Of a DNA stretch of 64,000 nt, positions 51,900-62,689 are shown piece by piece. The notes under the pieces were generated by a model. The model saw only the letters and a list, made by a program, of their open reading frames with translations. It ran no database searches and was not told the origin of the DNA. The first letter of the stretch is position 1, and each line of letters begins with the position of its first letter. The stretch spans positions 86,915,199 to 86,979,198 of the forward strand of contig NC_092811.1 of assembly GCF_040954645.1 (NCBI RefSeq), read 5' to 3'. A program made the position numbers and the translations under genes. The stretch comes from Diabrotica undecimpunctata. Lineage: Eukaryota > Arthropoda > Insecta > Coleoptera > Chrysomelidae.

Positions 51900-53019
51900 T
51901 TAGGAGATAATCTATCTTTATAATCAGGAGAATAAAAAGAGAAGTTTTTTCTATCTAGAAGATAGAAGAAACTTCTAGGAAAAATGATAATAAATTCGAA
52001 AATGTGTCTAGAAGATTCGACGACAAATTTGAAAATGTCTCGCAAATGATTGAAGAATCTTCTCAAAAAAAATTATTTTAAATTCGAGAACGTTTCCAAA
52101 AGATTCGATGAAACGTCTCAAATTATTAAAGAAGCAGCTAGACAAAATGACGAGAAATTCGAAATTGTTGCTAGAAGATTCGACGAGACTTCTCAAATAA
52201 TTAAAGAAGTATGTAATCAAAACAATGGGAAATTTGAAGCAGTCTCAAGAACATTCGATAAGATACAGAAAAATGTAAACGACAAGATAGAAGACGTAGA
52301 AGAAAAGATCAAACAATTAGAGACCGTGATAACTAACACAAAAGTGCTACCACCAGTTAATACAGTAGCCTTAGATCCGGTAGTGAAAGAAGAATCACCT
52401 CGAGACGAAACGACACATCGTAGGAGATTCAAATTGCCACCATTTGATAGAAAGTCCTCTTGGTCCATATACCTTAGACAATTTGAAGCTATTGCGATAG
52501 CCAATCATTGGACAGAACAAGAAAAAGCTGTTTCCTTGGCTGCTGCTATACGAGGTGATGCTGCGGATATCCTAAGATCGATTCGTAAGGGTCAAGAAAA
52601 ATGTTACCAGACCTTGTTCACTCAACTATGTTGTTGCTGTAGATGTTGCTCGCATAGTGCAGTTAGCTTATTCAGAGGCACCAGGCAACATTTTGGAAGA
52701 AATTGCTGTAGATATCTTCGTCAATGGGTTAAAAGACAATGAATTACAGAAAGCTTTACTACTAGCAAGACCGAAAGTTCTAGATGAAGCTCTCGCTGTT
52801 GCCTTGGAACATGAAACAGCTAGTCAAACTTCACGGACCCATCAAGTAAGAATTATTGAAGAAGGCGACGAACCAAACGATGAAGGTCTGGAAGAAATGG
52901 TACGAAAATTAGTTCGTAACTTGATGCCGAAGAGACGCGAGCCCAGATGTTGGAATTGTGGTGACGTAGGTCACATTCGCCGCTATTGCAAGAAAATGAT
53001 ACAACAGTCGGAAAACTAG
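51900..53019 (+). pseudogene. Gypsy gag with repeated coiled-coil units, frameshifted
   Basis: The N-terminal half contains several copies of a ~26-residue unit of the form KFE-x-V-x-RRFDETSQIIKE (about 51,990-52,260), predicted coiled coil by its heptad-like pattern. Then RRRFKLPPFDRKSSWSIYLR, FEAIAIANHWTEQEKA and LAAAIRGDAADILRSI form a gypsy capsid region. A frame change near 52,640 leads to EIAVDIFVNGLKDNELQKAL and a CCHC zinc knuckle, CWNCGDVGHIRRYC (about 52,948-52,990), ending with TAG at about 53,017. Gag forms the particle around the element RNA. Confidence 0.85.
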
Positions 53020-53089
53020 AACGGGTCGACACCAAGGGGCAACTGCCGACCTCGAGAAACACAGCCCCCATAGTAACTGTGAACATTAC

Positions 53090-54573
53090 GTCCTCCGGTG
53101 GAATTCATAGCTTGTACATCTAGGGTCGTATCAATAATAAATGTAGATCGTTTTTGGTAGGTACAGGTGCAACAAGAACTATGGCATGGCCAGAAGTAGT
53201 ACGAGACCACCTTAAATTATCGCCTGCAACAGTAAAGCTTAGAACAGCAACTGGTGAGATAATTAATACATATGGCGAGGCTAATATGTCAGTATCCATT
53301 GGCCAGACCACAGTGAAACATAGCGTATTAATTGCAGAGATCTCCGACGAGTTCATATTGGGAATGGATTTACTAAGGAAAGTTGGGGCTGTATTGAATG
53401 TCAAAGATGGATTTCTCGAGATTAGTGGTGAAGAGTTGCCGTTTCATGAAGACAAAGAAGATGTTATCATTTTAATAACTACTTGTGACGTAACAATACC
53501 CGGTAATAGTGAGAAAATTTTTATGACCAGACCTGATGGTTACTGTCGAGAGGGAAGTTTAATAATAGTCGAAGATGTGAACAATGCTGAGTTCCTAACG
53601 GCAAAAGCTTTGGTGAGAATTGGAGATGTCGTTCCTGTAAGAGTTATGAATTTAAAGGAAACTGCTATCAAGTTAAGTAGAAGAACTTTGATCGGACAGT
53701 GTGTTCCCGTGGCTTCGATTTGTTCCATGACTACTAATGAGAAACCGTCGAAATCTAAGTATCCAAAGGAGCTTGTTGAGACGATGATTAAAACGTGCCA
53801 AGATCTTGATGGTGAACGAACTAAAAAAGTGAAGTCTATGCTGATAGAACTTTAAGATGTTTTTGCCATTGATAAGAAGGATAATGGCAAAACAAGCATA
53901 GTAAAGCATACAATTAATACCGAAAACGCTCAGCCAATCAGACAGCAACCTAGACGACTTCCATTTGCGAAAAGAGATGAAGCCGAAGACATCATCAAAG
54001 ATATGAACAAACAAGGGGTAATTGAACGATCAAACAGTCCATGGACATCACCAATAGTGTTAGTAAAGAAGAAAGATGGTTTAACACGTTTTTGTATTGA
54101 CTACCGACAGCTCAATGCGGTAACTAAAAAAGATAGTTATCCTTTGCCCAGAATAGACGATACTTTGGATACACTTTCTGGTTCTCGTTGGTTCTCCACA
54201 CTCGATCTGAAAAGTGGATATTGGCAAGTAGCATTCTCATTCACCATATTCTCGATAGGATCAGGGCTTTGGCAGTTCACAGTTATGCCCTTTGGTTTAT
54301 GTAAAGCCCCGGTCACATTTGAAAGAATAATGGAGGCAGTTTTAAGACGTCTAACATGGAAAACATGCTTGGTTTATTTGGATGATGTAATTGTAGTTGG
54401 AAGATCCTTCGATGAATAAGCCAATAATCTGACAAAAGTCTTTCAACGATTGCGGGCAGCGAATTTGAAGTTAAGTCCGAAGAAATGTCACTTGTTTCGA
54501 CGAGAAGTGAAGTACTTGGGACATATTGTAGCAAGTAATGGTGTAACAGCTGATCCAGCAATTAAGGATTTGC
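53090..54573 (+). pseudogene. Gypsy pol: protease and truncated reverse transcriptase
   Basis: Protease starts near 53,140 with VGTGATRTM, where the catalytic Asp of VDTGAT is replaced by Gly; ISDEFILGMDLL follows. One TAA at 53,853-53,855 interrupts the frame just before DVFAIDKKDNGK. Reverse transcriptase (54,003 onward): GVIERSNSPWTSPIVLVKKK, RFCIDYRQLNAVTKKDSYPL, WFSTLDLKSGYWQVAF (motif with catalytic Asp), FTVMPFGLCKAPVTFER, LVYLDDVIVVG (catalytic YLDD). A TAA at about 54,418 follows DE, then LSPKKCHLFRREVKYLGHIV; the enzyme ends at the deletion junction. RNase H and integrase are absent. Confidence 0.88.
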
Positions 54574-54644
54574 CGATAACTGTAAAGTTATAAATAAATA
54601 TATTTATATAAATTGGAAATGCTCGTTTTATTAAAAACGCCACA

Positions 54645-54990
54645 ATAATTTAATATTATTTGTTTTATTCTCATTTTTATGTAAAGTTTCTAAGTTATAG
54701 CCATTTTTTACCTTGTTCCACACGATAAATAATAAATATACCTCATCATTCAAAATTAATAACAAAATGGTTAACCACACACTGACCCTCTATACTAAGC
54801 GAGGTTCTGAAACTTTTATATGATTGACGCGTGATTTCGTAAAGAAATTGCAAAGGTATACACGCAAACAACTTTTTTTAAATAGAATGACATATTTTTT
54901 AATGTTTGAATTATCCAATAATACAAATGTGTAACAATAATTGTGTTATGACAAATAACTCGAGATAAATGAGACTGATCAAATTTGTAG
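54645..54990. other. Unassigned AT-rich sequence
   Basis: No motif recognised. Confidence 0.4.
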
Positions 54991-55130
54991 TGAGCTCTCC
55001 AAGAATGGTGACGACGCCCTGCTGCGAGCCCTGCATAAACTTTTAGTTCTTGTCTGGCAAAATGAGACCATGCCCTGTGAATGGTCTCAATGCGTGATAG
55101 AATAGAATAGAATATGAATAGAATAGAATT
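54991..55130 (+). pseudogene. Small LINE reverse-transcriptase fragment next to a TAGAA microsatellite
   Basis: ELSKNGDDALLRALHKLLVL and VWQNETMPCEWSQCVI (54,992-55,097) match the helical region before the active site in jockey/RTE-type reverse transcriptases. A (TAGAA)n-like repeat (55,095-55,130) follows directly. Repeats of this kind usually tail a LINE read on the other strand, so two LINE pieces may meet here. Confidence 0.7.
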
Positions 55131-55241
55131 TATTTAATCAATATACAAAAATAGTTTTGTTTTTGACAAAGTCAAAGGAATAGTGACAATACATATAAAA
55201 TTTTTGGCGAATTTAAACATTACGAACATGTATCATGTATA

Positions 55242-55897
55242 TACAGTCCATCTAATTTACAAACCGTTGCACGTCATTATCTACATCAGAGATCGAAGTT
55301 GACATAGTTGCCAAAGTATAAAAAATTCCTGAATCCATTTTAAATCAAATAGGTCACATAATTATTGCAAAAGTGTACAACAACAGTATACACCAAAATA
55401 AATTAATATTTAATGTAAATAAATAGAAACAAAACAAGAGTTAAAAAATAATCTTAAAAACAATTTGAGCCACTTGTGTTAAAAACAACATACATAGTTT
55501 AATTAATAGTAAATAATAAAAACAAAACTAAAGCGTCAACACCGCAACTGTCAAATAAGTGTTACCAATGTATGCCAAAATTTCACCTTCGTCCGATTAC
55601 AGTTACAGTGTGTTCCGAACAAATGTTCTTCATAAAAACGCTTTGTAATGCATTTATACAAATTAAATGAAATATATTATTCTGTATTTCTTTAAGTTAA
55701 CATTAATAGAAATCTTTAAATATTATTTCTACGTGTATATAATAAAATATGTCTAGTGGCTGTAATGCCAGTATACTCGGCAAAGTGATTCTAAAAAAGA
55801 ACGCACCTACCGCCTAAATATTTCGTGTTGGTATCATGTGACGTCACGGGCTATGACGCCGATGACGTGCAACGGTTTGTAAATTAGATGGACTGTA
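55242..55897. mobile_element. 656-bp MITE with TA flanks
   Basis: CAGTCCATCTAATTTACAAA at 55,244 is matched by its exact inverse ending at 55,895, and the identity continues for about 34 bp (to GCACGTCAT). TA on both sides fits a Tc1/mariner-type non-autonomous element. The interior is non-coding and AT-rich. Confidence 0.9.
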
Positions 55898-55984
55898 TTT
55901 AATATTAACAATTAAAAAAAACACGACAAACACACTTAATGGAATTATAAAAGACATGAAATATAATTATAATAGGCGACTACC

Positions 55985-56160
55985 CAGTGGCGGATCCAGA
56001 AATTATTTTCGGGGAGGGTCATGGATCTTGAGGGTGATTTTGATATAGGATTTAGATGATATTTGCACCTTTCAGTGGCTGATCTCCAGAATTTTTTGTC
56101 GGGGGGGGGGGGGTCATGGGTCTTGTGGGTGATTTTCATGTGGGATTTAGATTTTTGCAC
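55985..56160. repeat. Tandem duplication of the hAT left end (2 x 88 bp) with poly-G tract
   Basis: The unit 55,985-56,072 (CAGTGGCGGATC ... TTTGCACCTTT) is repeated at 56,073-56,160. The second copy has a run of 13 G at 56,101-56,113 where the first has GGGGAGGG. Doubled ends may arise from aberrant hAT excision or replication slippage. Confidence 0.8.
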
Positions 56161-56550
56161 CTTTACGATTGATATGATTTGTGCCTCATGTAAGGGAACC
56201 ATTTTCTCAATAATTATTTTAAGCGATATATTAAACCATTGAGAAGTTATTAAAACCCAAATACCCTACGGGTGCAAAGAAAGATACAACATTAAGTAGT
56301 CTTAAACTTAAACCAAACAAAATAATTTAGACCCACATACTCTATGACAGTAAAATCAAGTGTACAAGACTATTAAACCAAAAGAAAGTTATTAAAATAT
56401 AAATACTGAAAAATCTGTCAATTTAAACTAGGTATTTTAAAGACAATTAATTTAAACCCACCTATCCTAGCACTACAAAATCAAGAACAAACCAAGGATA
56501 AATAAGTAAAAACCAAAGTTAAGTAATTTAAATGCAATAACTCAATGTAA

Positions 56551-57060
56551 GTGTTAACATTAATGGATGTATTTAACATTTCTAATAAACTCTATCTTAT
56601 CGTTGGATATCCGATATCAATTTGTAAAAACATTCATTTATTCCTTATTGCTCTATACGGAGTGGAAACATGGACTCTCGAAATTACAATTATGTATAAA
56701 ATTATGAGGCGTATAGAACCCTTTGAAATGTATGTTTTTCGAAGAATACATGAAGATTTCATGGACAGAGCACGTAACCAACAACGAGGTACTGAGAAGA
56801 ATGATAGATATCCTAAATATTGTAAACAACAGAAAAACGAGTTATCTAGGACATATTTACAGAGGAGAAAAATATAACTTTCTACGACTCATCATGTAAG
56901 GGAAAGTAGAAGGGAAAAAAGGTTCAGGAAAAAGAAAATGCTCCTGGCTGAAGAATGTAAGAGACTGGAAGGCATGGACGCACATTCGATACTAAGGACA
57001 GCTCAAGATAGAGAGCAATTTGCTGTAGTTATAGCCACCCTTCCGTAATGAAGAAGGAAC
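56551..57060 (+). pseudogene. RTE LINE 3' end inside hAT
   Basis: LIALYGVETWTLEITIMYKI, RIEPFEMYVFRRI (about 56,648-56,745) is the C-terminal reverse-transcriptase region of RTE elements. Further on, after shifts, KYNFLRLIM, CSWLRNVRDW and ILRTAQDREQFAVVI (about 56,870-57,035) complete the typical RTE end. Related to LINE E but a different copy. Confidence 0.78.
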
Positions 57061-57283
57061 CTTAAGAACAAGTGTAAACAGAATTTTATTAAAATTAATT
57101 TATTCAACAAAAAACATAATATAATTTAAGAATAGTTATTTCTATAATTAGGCATATTAGGCTACAAGTGAGTGAAATATTTTTTTACTCGGTATTGAAA
57201 TTTTTTTCACGTATTGTCAGCAACAGCCGACAACGAGTGGTAAATAAAAGTTCAGTGATTAATAAAAATACTACAGTAGACTC

Positions 57284-58042
57284 CCTTTATAACGAGAACT
57301 GAAATGGCAGACTAATTACCTCATTATAAGCGGATCTCGTTATATCCAACAACAATAATATTCTGCATACATATGAATATGTAGTTTTCTAAAACATTAA
57401 CTTTCTATAGTGAAGCCATTCGGAGCAATATAAGATGCTAATAAATATTGTTTGAATGGCGTTTTTAAAACAAAGTTGTTTACTTTTATTATCAATGAAA
57501 TGCATTAAAACAAAAAAGAGTTGTTTACTTTTACTGTCAATGATATATGTTAAAACAAAAAATCTGTATTCTGTAAATATGTATAAAGCGTATAAAGTTA
57601 TTTTGTCATTTTTGACCGCTTTAAATTGTCCAGTATTCTATCTATCATATTTTCTAAAGGTGTGAAACAGTTTTATGCTTCTTCATTTGCGTTTTGTCCT
57701 TGGATAAAGTTTCTGACAACCTTTAAAACACTTTCCACATCTTGTCTATTAGGACCCATATTATTAGGTGTGAATGGTCAACCCAATACAATGACATTTC
57801 CGAATCATAAATTGTAAGAAGTTTATTGCGGGCGGCCCACAGTTAAAAAGGGTATTTATTTATAGCTACGGCCGGGCCAAAACGTAAAAAACACGTTTTG
57901 CAATCTTATTTTCTCTCGTTATAAGCAAATTTACCTCGCTATAAAGGGCTATAGTTTAATAGAAATTTCACGGGACATCTAATGTACCTCGTTATAAGCG
58001 AAACCTCGTAATAACCGTGTTCGTTATAAAGGGAGTATACTG
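57284..58042 (-). mobile_element. Tigger-derived short element
   Basis: CAGTAGACTCCCTTTATAAC at the left and CAGTATACTCCCTTTATAAC, inverted, at the right end, with TA nearby on both sides, are pogo/Tigger-type ends. On the minus strand at about 57,760-57,610, DVESVLKVVRNFIQ resembles the C-terminal helix of Tigger transposases, so it is a deletion derivative. CTCGTTATAAGC-like words recur near both ends. A 49-bp-scale direct duplication (GTTGTTTACTTTTA twice, at about 57,475 and 57,523) lies inside. Confidence 0.7.
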
Positions 58043-58132
58043 ATAAGTAGATATTATAATTATAAAATGTATTCTTTTCGCCTTTCCGATTTAGCAAATT
58101 GCTCTATGATTGCATCAACATCTAGAGAAATT

Positions 58133-58930
58133 TCAGGATGCACATTGATGAGTGCTAAACCACCTTTCCTCCGAAGTTCTATTTCTAAGCGAAGTCTTTA
58201 GACGCTTAAGCGTGGAAAAACTACGCTCTGCTGTTGGTGAACTGACTGGCAGTGTAATTAATATTTGCAGAAATATTCTGATATTTGGATATATATGAAT
58301 ATCGCAGTTTTCTAATACTTCTAAAATAGAATCAGGAAGGTTTCCATTATTTTGCACGACTCTTTTCCACTTTTGAATCCACAGTGAAAACTCTTGTTCT
58401 ATCGTGGAATATGCAGTAGATGGTCCAATAATATCCTGAAAGGTGTTTTTTTAATGCAACTTTATCTTCTGGTATGTTATCAGTTTTAGGTAAAACAACT
58501 CGAAGATTAAATAGATTCATAACTTTCGGTAAAAGTAGTTCCTCTAAATCAGTTAAGATATTGTCTAAAAGGGGTAAATACATAGATCTTAAAAAATATT
58601 CTTCGCAGGTTGGTTTTGACATCTTCAATTCAATGTCTAGTTGTTCAGCTATTTCCTTTACTCCATAGTAAAGTTTGCTAAAAACAGATTCAGCATTTGA
58701 TCTTTTATTTTGAAAAATGCATTTAGTGTCCTCTATGGCCTCAGTAGCCTTCATCAAATCTAATTTTGGTGACTGAAGAAGACGACTAAGTGATTTCAGG
58801 AGCGTTGTATATTTTGATGATTGATTCGCCCTGGAACTGAAAATACATGCCTTTCAAACCAACGAGTTTCACAAATATATTGGACAGCAGCCCCCAGTTC
58901 CTTTATTTGTATTCACTAACGTATTAGACA
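58133..58930 (-). pseudogene. hAT transposase relic with dimerisation domain
   Basis: From right to left: LGAAVQYICETRWFERH (about 58,895-58,845), a conserved hAT block; SRLLQSPKLDLMKATEAIED; a 136-codon open stretch (58,757-58,347) with CEEYFLRSMYLPLLDNILTD; then LPVSSPTAERSFSTLKRLKT (about 58,245-58,190), the hAT C-terminal dimerisation motif. It is of the type often annotated as 52 kDa repressor of the inhibitor of the protein kinase. A frameshift near 58,350 and missing N-terminal half (BED finger and first catalytic part) make it inactive. Confidence 0.85.
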
Positions 58931-59497
58931 GAGCTAATGCAACAAAAATATTCACTTTGATATTTATTATAGATAAATTATAAAATGTAGCATACAGTCT
59001 CAACAATTATAATACATATTCAAATTACAAACAACCAATTCGTAGACAAAACTGAAGATAAGAAATACTTGACAAAAAATAAAACTGTGCTGATTTCGTG
59101 CGAAAAGTCATGTTCTGTACATTGAATGAGCAATAATTTGTGAGCGGTAATTCTATCTCATCTATAATCGAACGATTCGGTCACTCAAATGACGAATTGA
59201 CAAAATTTGAAAATCGCGTAACTCTGAATTTGCGGAAGTCGGGTACCGTTAGTCGAGGTATTACTGTATTTATTAGAATTGTTGATTTTTTTAAAGAGCA
59301 ATGTAAAAAGGCTTCCCCATAATTCTACACTTACCCCTAGAATAAATGAGTTTAAATAATTTAAACTCTTGACTTCCTGCTTATACGGTTGATGGGTTGT
59401 AAATTATTTTTTTTAGGATTATTTGATTGATATTTAATTTTGTTTGGGAGTAGGGGGGAGTCATGACCCCCGTGACCCCCCCTTGGATCCACAACTG
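58931..59497. other. hAT interior and right end, no clear coding
   Basis: Holds the right terminal region of the hAT element. A CTCATTCAATG-rich and CG-containing stretch has no recognised coding block apart from a 60-codon open frame without motifs. Confidence 0.4.
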
Positions 59498-59509
59498 CAA
59501 CTACCGTGA

Positions 59510-61660
59510 CCAAACTGGTACTATTGTTTAAAAGCTGTACTTAGGTACTCCGTTTTTGAATTGAAACAATGTTTCAAAAAGTGTGGTTTGATTTTAAGCT
59601 TATACGATTACAAGTGAAGATTTTTAATTCATCTGGAAAAAAGTTATACAAACTAACATCAGTCGAATTTTTTATGCTCTTTGTCAACCTAAAACGTTGT
59701 GCTCTAATAGCATCTCTAGATCTTGTATCGTGATCATGGACGTTGGAGTTTATGTTAAACTTACCTTTGTTGGCATGAATTTCAATCAGCGTCTCATATA
59801 TATAGAGTGAAGGTAGTGGCATAATACCTAAATCCAGAAATACGGGTTTACAGTGTTCCCTATACTCTGCTCTTGCAAGTATCCTCACTAGTCTTTTTTG
59901 TAGTTTAAAAATTCGATCTGCGTGAGAAAAATTACCCCAAACAGTTATTCCGTATTGTAAATGGCTATGAAATAGTGCAAAGTAGCACATTCTAAGGGTA
60001 TTTTTAGGAATCATATAAACTATGTTGCGTATTAAAAATATACTTGTAGCAAGTCTAGAACTTAAGTAATATATATGAGCACTCCAATCCAAATTATCAC
60101 CTAGAAAGATTCCTAATAGTTTAACACTATTTCTTGAGATATACTTCCAATCAGAACTAAAAATCAAATTCTGATTTTTCTCTTCATTTAGCTTTAGCCC
60201 ATTATGTGCAAACCAGTTTTTTGCTTTCTGGGTATCACTATCTATTTTAATTTTTAAATTATTCTGATTAATATCAGTATTTATGAGAGTTGTATCATCT
60301 GCGAAGCAAACACATTTTATAGGAAAAATGTAGTGAAATAAATCGTTCAGATAAATAAGAAACAAAGTGGGTCCTAATATCGAACCTTGAGGTACACCAT
60401 ATTCAACAGTGTTAAACTCAGAATAGCTGGTATTAAGAAAAACTGCCTGTTTTCTATTTGTTAGGTATGATCTAAATAGATTAAGAGTGTTTCCCCTAAT
60501 ACCGTATTTTTGCATTTTTTCCAACAGTAATTCATGCGAAATACAGTCAAAAGCTTTGGATAAGTCACAAATGTCAAAGACACAAAATGACCTTCCTCCA
60601 AGCCATTAACTATATCTCTCACAATTTTCTGTATAGCTAGTGTAGTGCTACACTTTTTTCTAAAGCCATATTGATTACAGTGACGTATTTTGTGGTTTTC
60701 TAGATATTCTACCAAACCAACATTTAGAATAATCTCAAAAATTTTGCCGAAAATGGGAATGATTGAGATGGGACGATAATTTCCAATTTCATCTAAAGCT
60801 CCCTTTTTGAACACTGGTAGCACTTTTGTTACTTTTAAAACATCTGGGAAAATCCCTTCAGTAAGACAATTATTATAAAGTATAATTAATTTGTCAATAA
60901 TTATATCGATTGTTTCCACAATTATTTTTTTTAAGAAATAAAAATCCGTGCAGTGTGAATTTTTCAATCTATGCAAAACATTCCTGATTTCAGTATCACT
61001 AACAGGTAATAAAAATAAAGAGTCGCAAGGAGAGTGTACATCTTTCAAAAAATCTATGGCTACATTTTCATTTGTAGAATTAAAAGAACTTCTAATATGT
61101 ATAGCCACTGAAGTAAAGTAATTATTGAAATCGTTTGATGTAATCGCGCTTGGACAGACTTTTTTATTTTGAAATTTATTTCTGTGATAATTTATAACTT
61201 TCCATCACGAGATATATTTTCTGAATTGGAAAAAAAATTCTCATAAGCCAGTTTTTTCTTTAATGATGTTGTTGATTTATAGTGCTTCTTAAATTTGTTA
61301 TACTCACTATATTTCTTTGTAACATCAGCAATTATCTTGACTGTGAAAAGATTTTCTCGCATTTCTATTATTTCATCATCAAACCAAGAAATTGGAGCTT
61401 TACCATGAGTTCGTGATGTTTTTAATGGAAAATTAATTTCAGGTAACTTTACATATATTTCGGTAATAAATTGAGCTAATTCTGTTGTTTTAAGAGAAAC
61501 AACTGAAGCCCAGTCAACGTTGTTTAACGACTGTTTTAACATTCGGATGCCATTACTTGTTATATGTCTTCTGTATGTATTAGCACTATGATTTTTTTCA
61601 GATTTTATTTTTAAGTAGAGAAATTGTGCAAGATGATCAGAAACACAGACCACTAATTAC
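59510..61660 (-). mobile_element. LINE F: 5'-truncated CR1/L2-like non-LTR retrotransposon
   Basis: Begins on the minus strand at about 61,660 within the last residues of an endonuclease (VSDHLAQFLYL) and runs through a complete reverse transcriptase to about 59,574, with a short 3' region toward the hAT element. 5' truncation is common for LINEs. Confidence 0.85.
59574..61653 (-). pseudogene. LINE F reverse transcriptase, few breaks
   Basis: Three open stretches: 61,653-61,192 (end of endonuclease and linker, with PISWFDDEIIEMRENLF), 61,108-60,461 (start of the RT: LKVTKVLPVFKKGALDEIGN, YRPISIIPIFGKIFE, QYGFRKKCSTTLAIQKI) and 60,524-59,574 (YGIRGNTLNLFRSYLTNRKQ, EYGVPQGSILGPTLFLIYLN, CVCFADDTTLIN with FADD as catalytic motif, LGIFLGDNLDWSAHIYYLSS). 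A frameshift around 60,500-60,580 falls in motif A, and a stop or shift lies near 61,150. The clade is judged from the GIRG and FADDT blocks. Relatively young, but not functional as read. Confidence 0.88.
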
Positions 61661-61929
61661 TAGACGTTTCACGTAGGTAGCTCAAGGTCAAACTAAACTA
61701 AATGTAATTTGTAGTACCGATACAAATCTTCAGATGTCGCTTTACTCTGTCTTTACCTTTACTCTGCAGTTTAGGTTTAGGGTTTAGAACACAACTAAAA
61801 ATTATAATTGTTATTATGTTGTCATTTGTATAAAAATTTAAAAATGCAATTCCTAGCTTACATTTGTATGGTGAGTCCAATAAATATTTGTTATTAAAGA
61901 ACAAATAACTGATTGATGTTTGATTTTAG
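61661..61929. other. Unassigned AT-rich sequence upstream of the exon candidates
   Basis: No motif recognised. If the exon series is real, this would be intron. Confidence 0.4.
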
Positions 61930-61995
61930 ATTCTTCTTCTAATGTACATCCCAGAAGTATTTCAATGTTGAGTGTGGAAGCAAATGTAACCGAAA
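61930..61995 (+). other. Candidate exon 1 (66 bp, phase 1-1)
   Basis: Bounded by TTTTAG and GTAAGT. In phase 1 it is open: SSSNVHPRSISMLSVEANVT. Length is a multiple of three. It could be an exon of a host gene whose other exons are outside the window, or of a TE-captured gene. No family recognised. Confidence 0.45.
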
Positions 61996-62082
61996 GTAAG
62001 TAACCCTAATATGTAATTAATAAAAATTATTTTACTTGAAGTGACTCATGGTATAAATTATTATATTAACTTTTTGTTTTAG

Positions 62083-62154
62083 TTGAGAGTCCTTGAACAA
62101 GTAGAGATGCACAATCTACACACATGTTTCAATCATTTATGATACCTCATTGTA
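62083..62154 (+). other. Candidate exon 2 (72 bp, phase 1-1), with one stop
   Basis: Bounded by GTTTTAG and GTAAGT. In phase 1 it reads ESP, then TGA at 62,094-62,096, then TSRDAQSTHMFQSFMIPHC. The single stop means either a pseudogene or a false exon. Confidence 0.4.
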
Positions 62155-62215
62155 GTAAGTATTATGAAGATAATAATAATTTTCAAATTGGTTACTATTT
62201 TATGAAACTTTTTAG

Positions 62216-62275
62216 TTGCCGAACACAATGGTGCACAGTTACCAAACGAAGAAATTTTAATACAAACTGATGAGA
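62216..62275 (+). other. Candidate exon 3 (60 bp, phase 1-1)
   Basis: Bounded by TTTTTAG and GTAAGG. In phase 1 it is open: AEHNGAQLPNEEILIQTDE. The same phase and similar size as the two preceding candidates support a cassette-like gene part. Confidence 0.45.
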
Positions 62276-62389
62276 GTAAGGATTTAAAAGTATTTCCAAA
62301 CGGCCTTTCGGTAGTTTATTTTTATTTACCATGTTAATATGCTAACAATAGAAATTTTATATTTGTTCCTGTGTAAATGGTACATGCGT

Positions 62390-62411
62390 AAATAAATAAA
62401 TAAATAAATAC
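62390..62411. repeat. (AAAT)n microsatellite
   Basis: Five units of AAAT/TAAA. The rest of 62,276-62,690 is AT-rich without recognised features. Confidence 0.85.
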
Positions 62412-62689
62412 ATTCAAGTACCTACTAAAGCAACTAAAATGAGTGAAATTAGAGATCTTGGTATCATATTTTTACTGATCATTAGTTGCACACATAAAAA
62501 ATATATCTGTTCCATAGTATCCTATTTATCCCCATAATTGGTCATCTTAATACCAGTGAATAATTTGTATTCATGCTTGTATAGTGTGTATTATGTGCTC
62601 TTTTAGTTTAAGTTATATTTATATTTAATGATTTGTAAAAAATCACAAAGTCAGATCGGGTTTTTATGTAATAAATGTACCAGTGATGC

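Larger units (their letters stand above)
51356..54644 (+). mobile_element. Gypsy-like LTR retrotransposon with large 3' deletion
   Basis: 5' LTR candidate 51,356-51,634 (TGTAACG ... GCCACA). The last ~70 bp of the LTR recur at 54,575-54,644 after the reverse transcriptase. Between are gag, protease and the first part of pol. RNase H, integrase and most of the 3' LTR are missing: reverse-transcriptase sequence runs straight into LTR sequence at about 54,573, with CCGA shared at the junction. A clear target duplication was not found. Insect gypsy/Ty3 type. Confidence 0.85.
55985..59497 (-). mobile_element. hAT element with 8-bp target duplication
   Basis: The left end reads CAGTGGCGGATCCA and the right end, inverted, CAGTTGTGGATCCA; GGGGGTCA/GGGAGGGTCATG follow inside both. 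CGACTACC (55,977-55,984) and CAACTACC (59,498-59,505) are 8-bp target copies differing at one base, as hAT requires. A hAT transposase relic lies on the minus strand. It contains an RTE 3' end (56,551-57,060) and a Tigger-like insert (57,284-58,042). Confidence 0.88.

Noticed and set aside
57456..57665. 69-codon open frame with repeated SCLLLLSM words
   Set aside because: It lies in a Tigger-derived element, antisense to residual transposase sequence; the repetition comes from a local DNA duplication.
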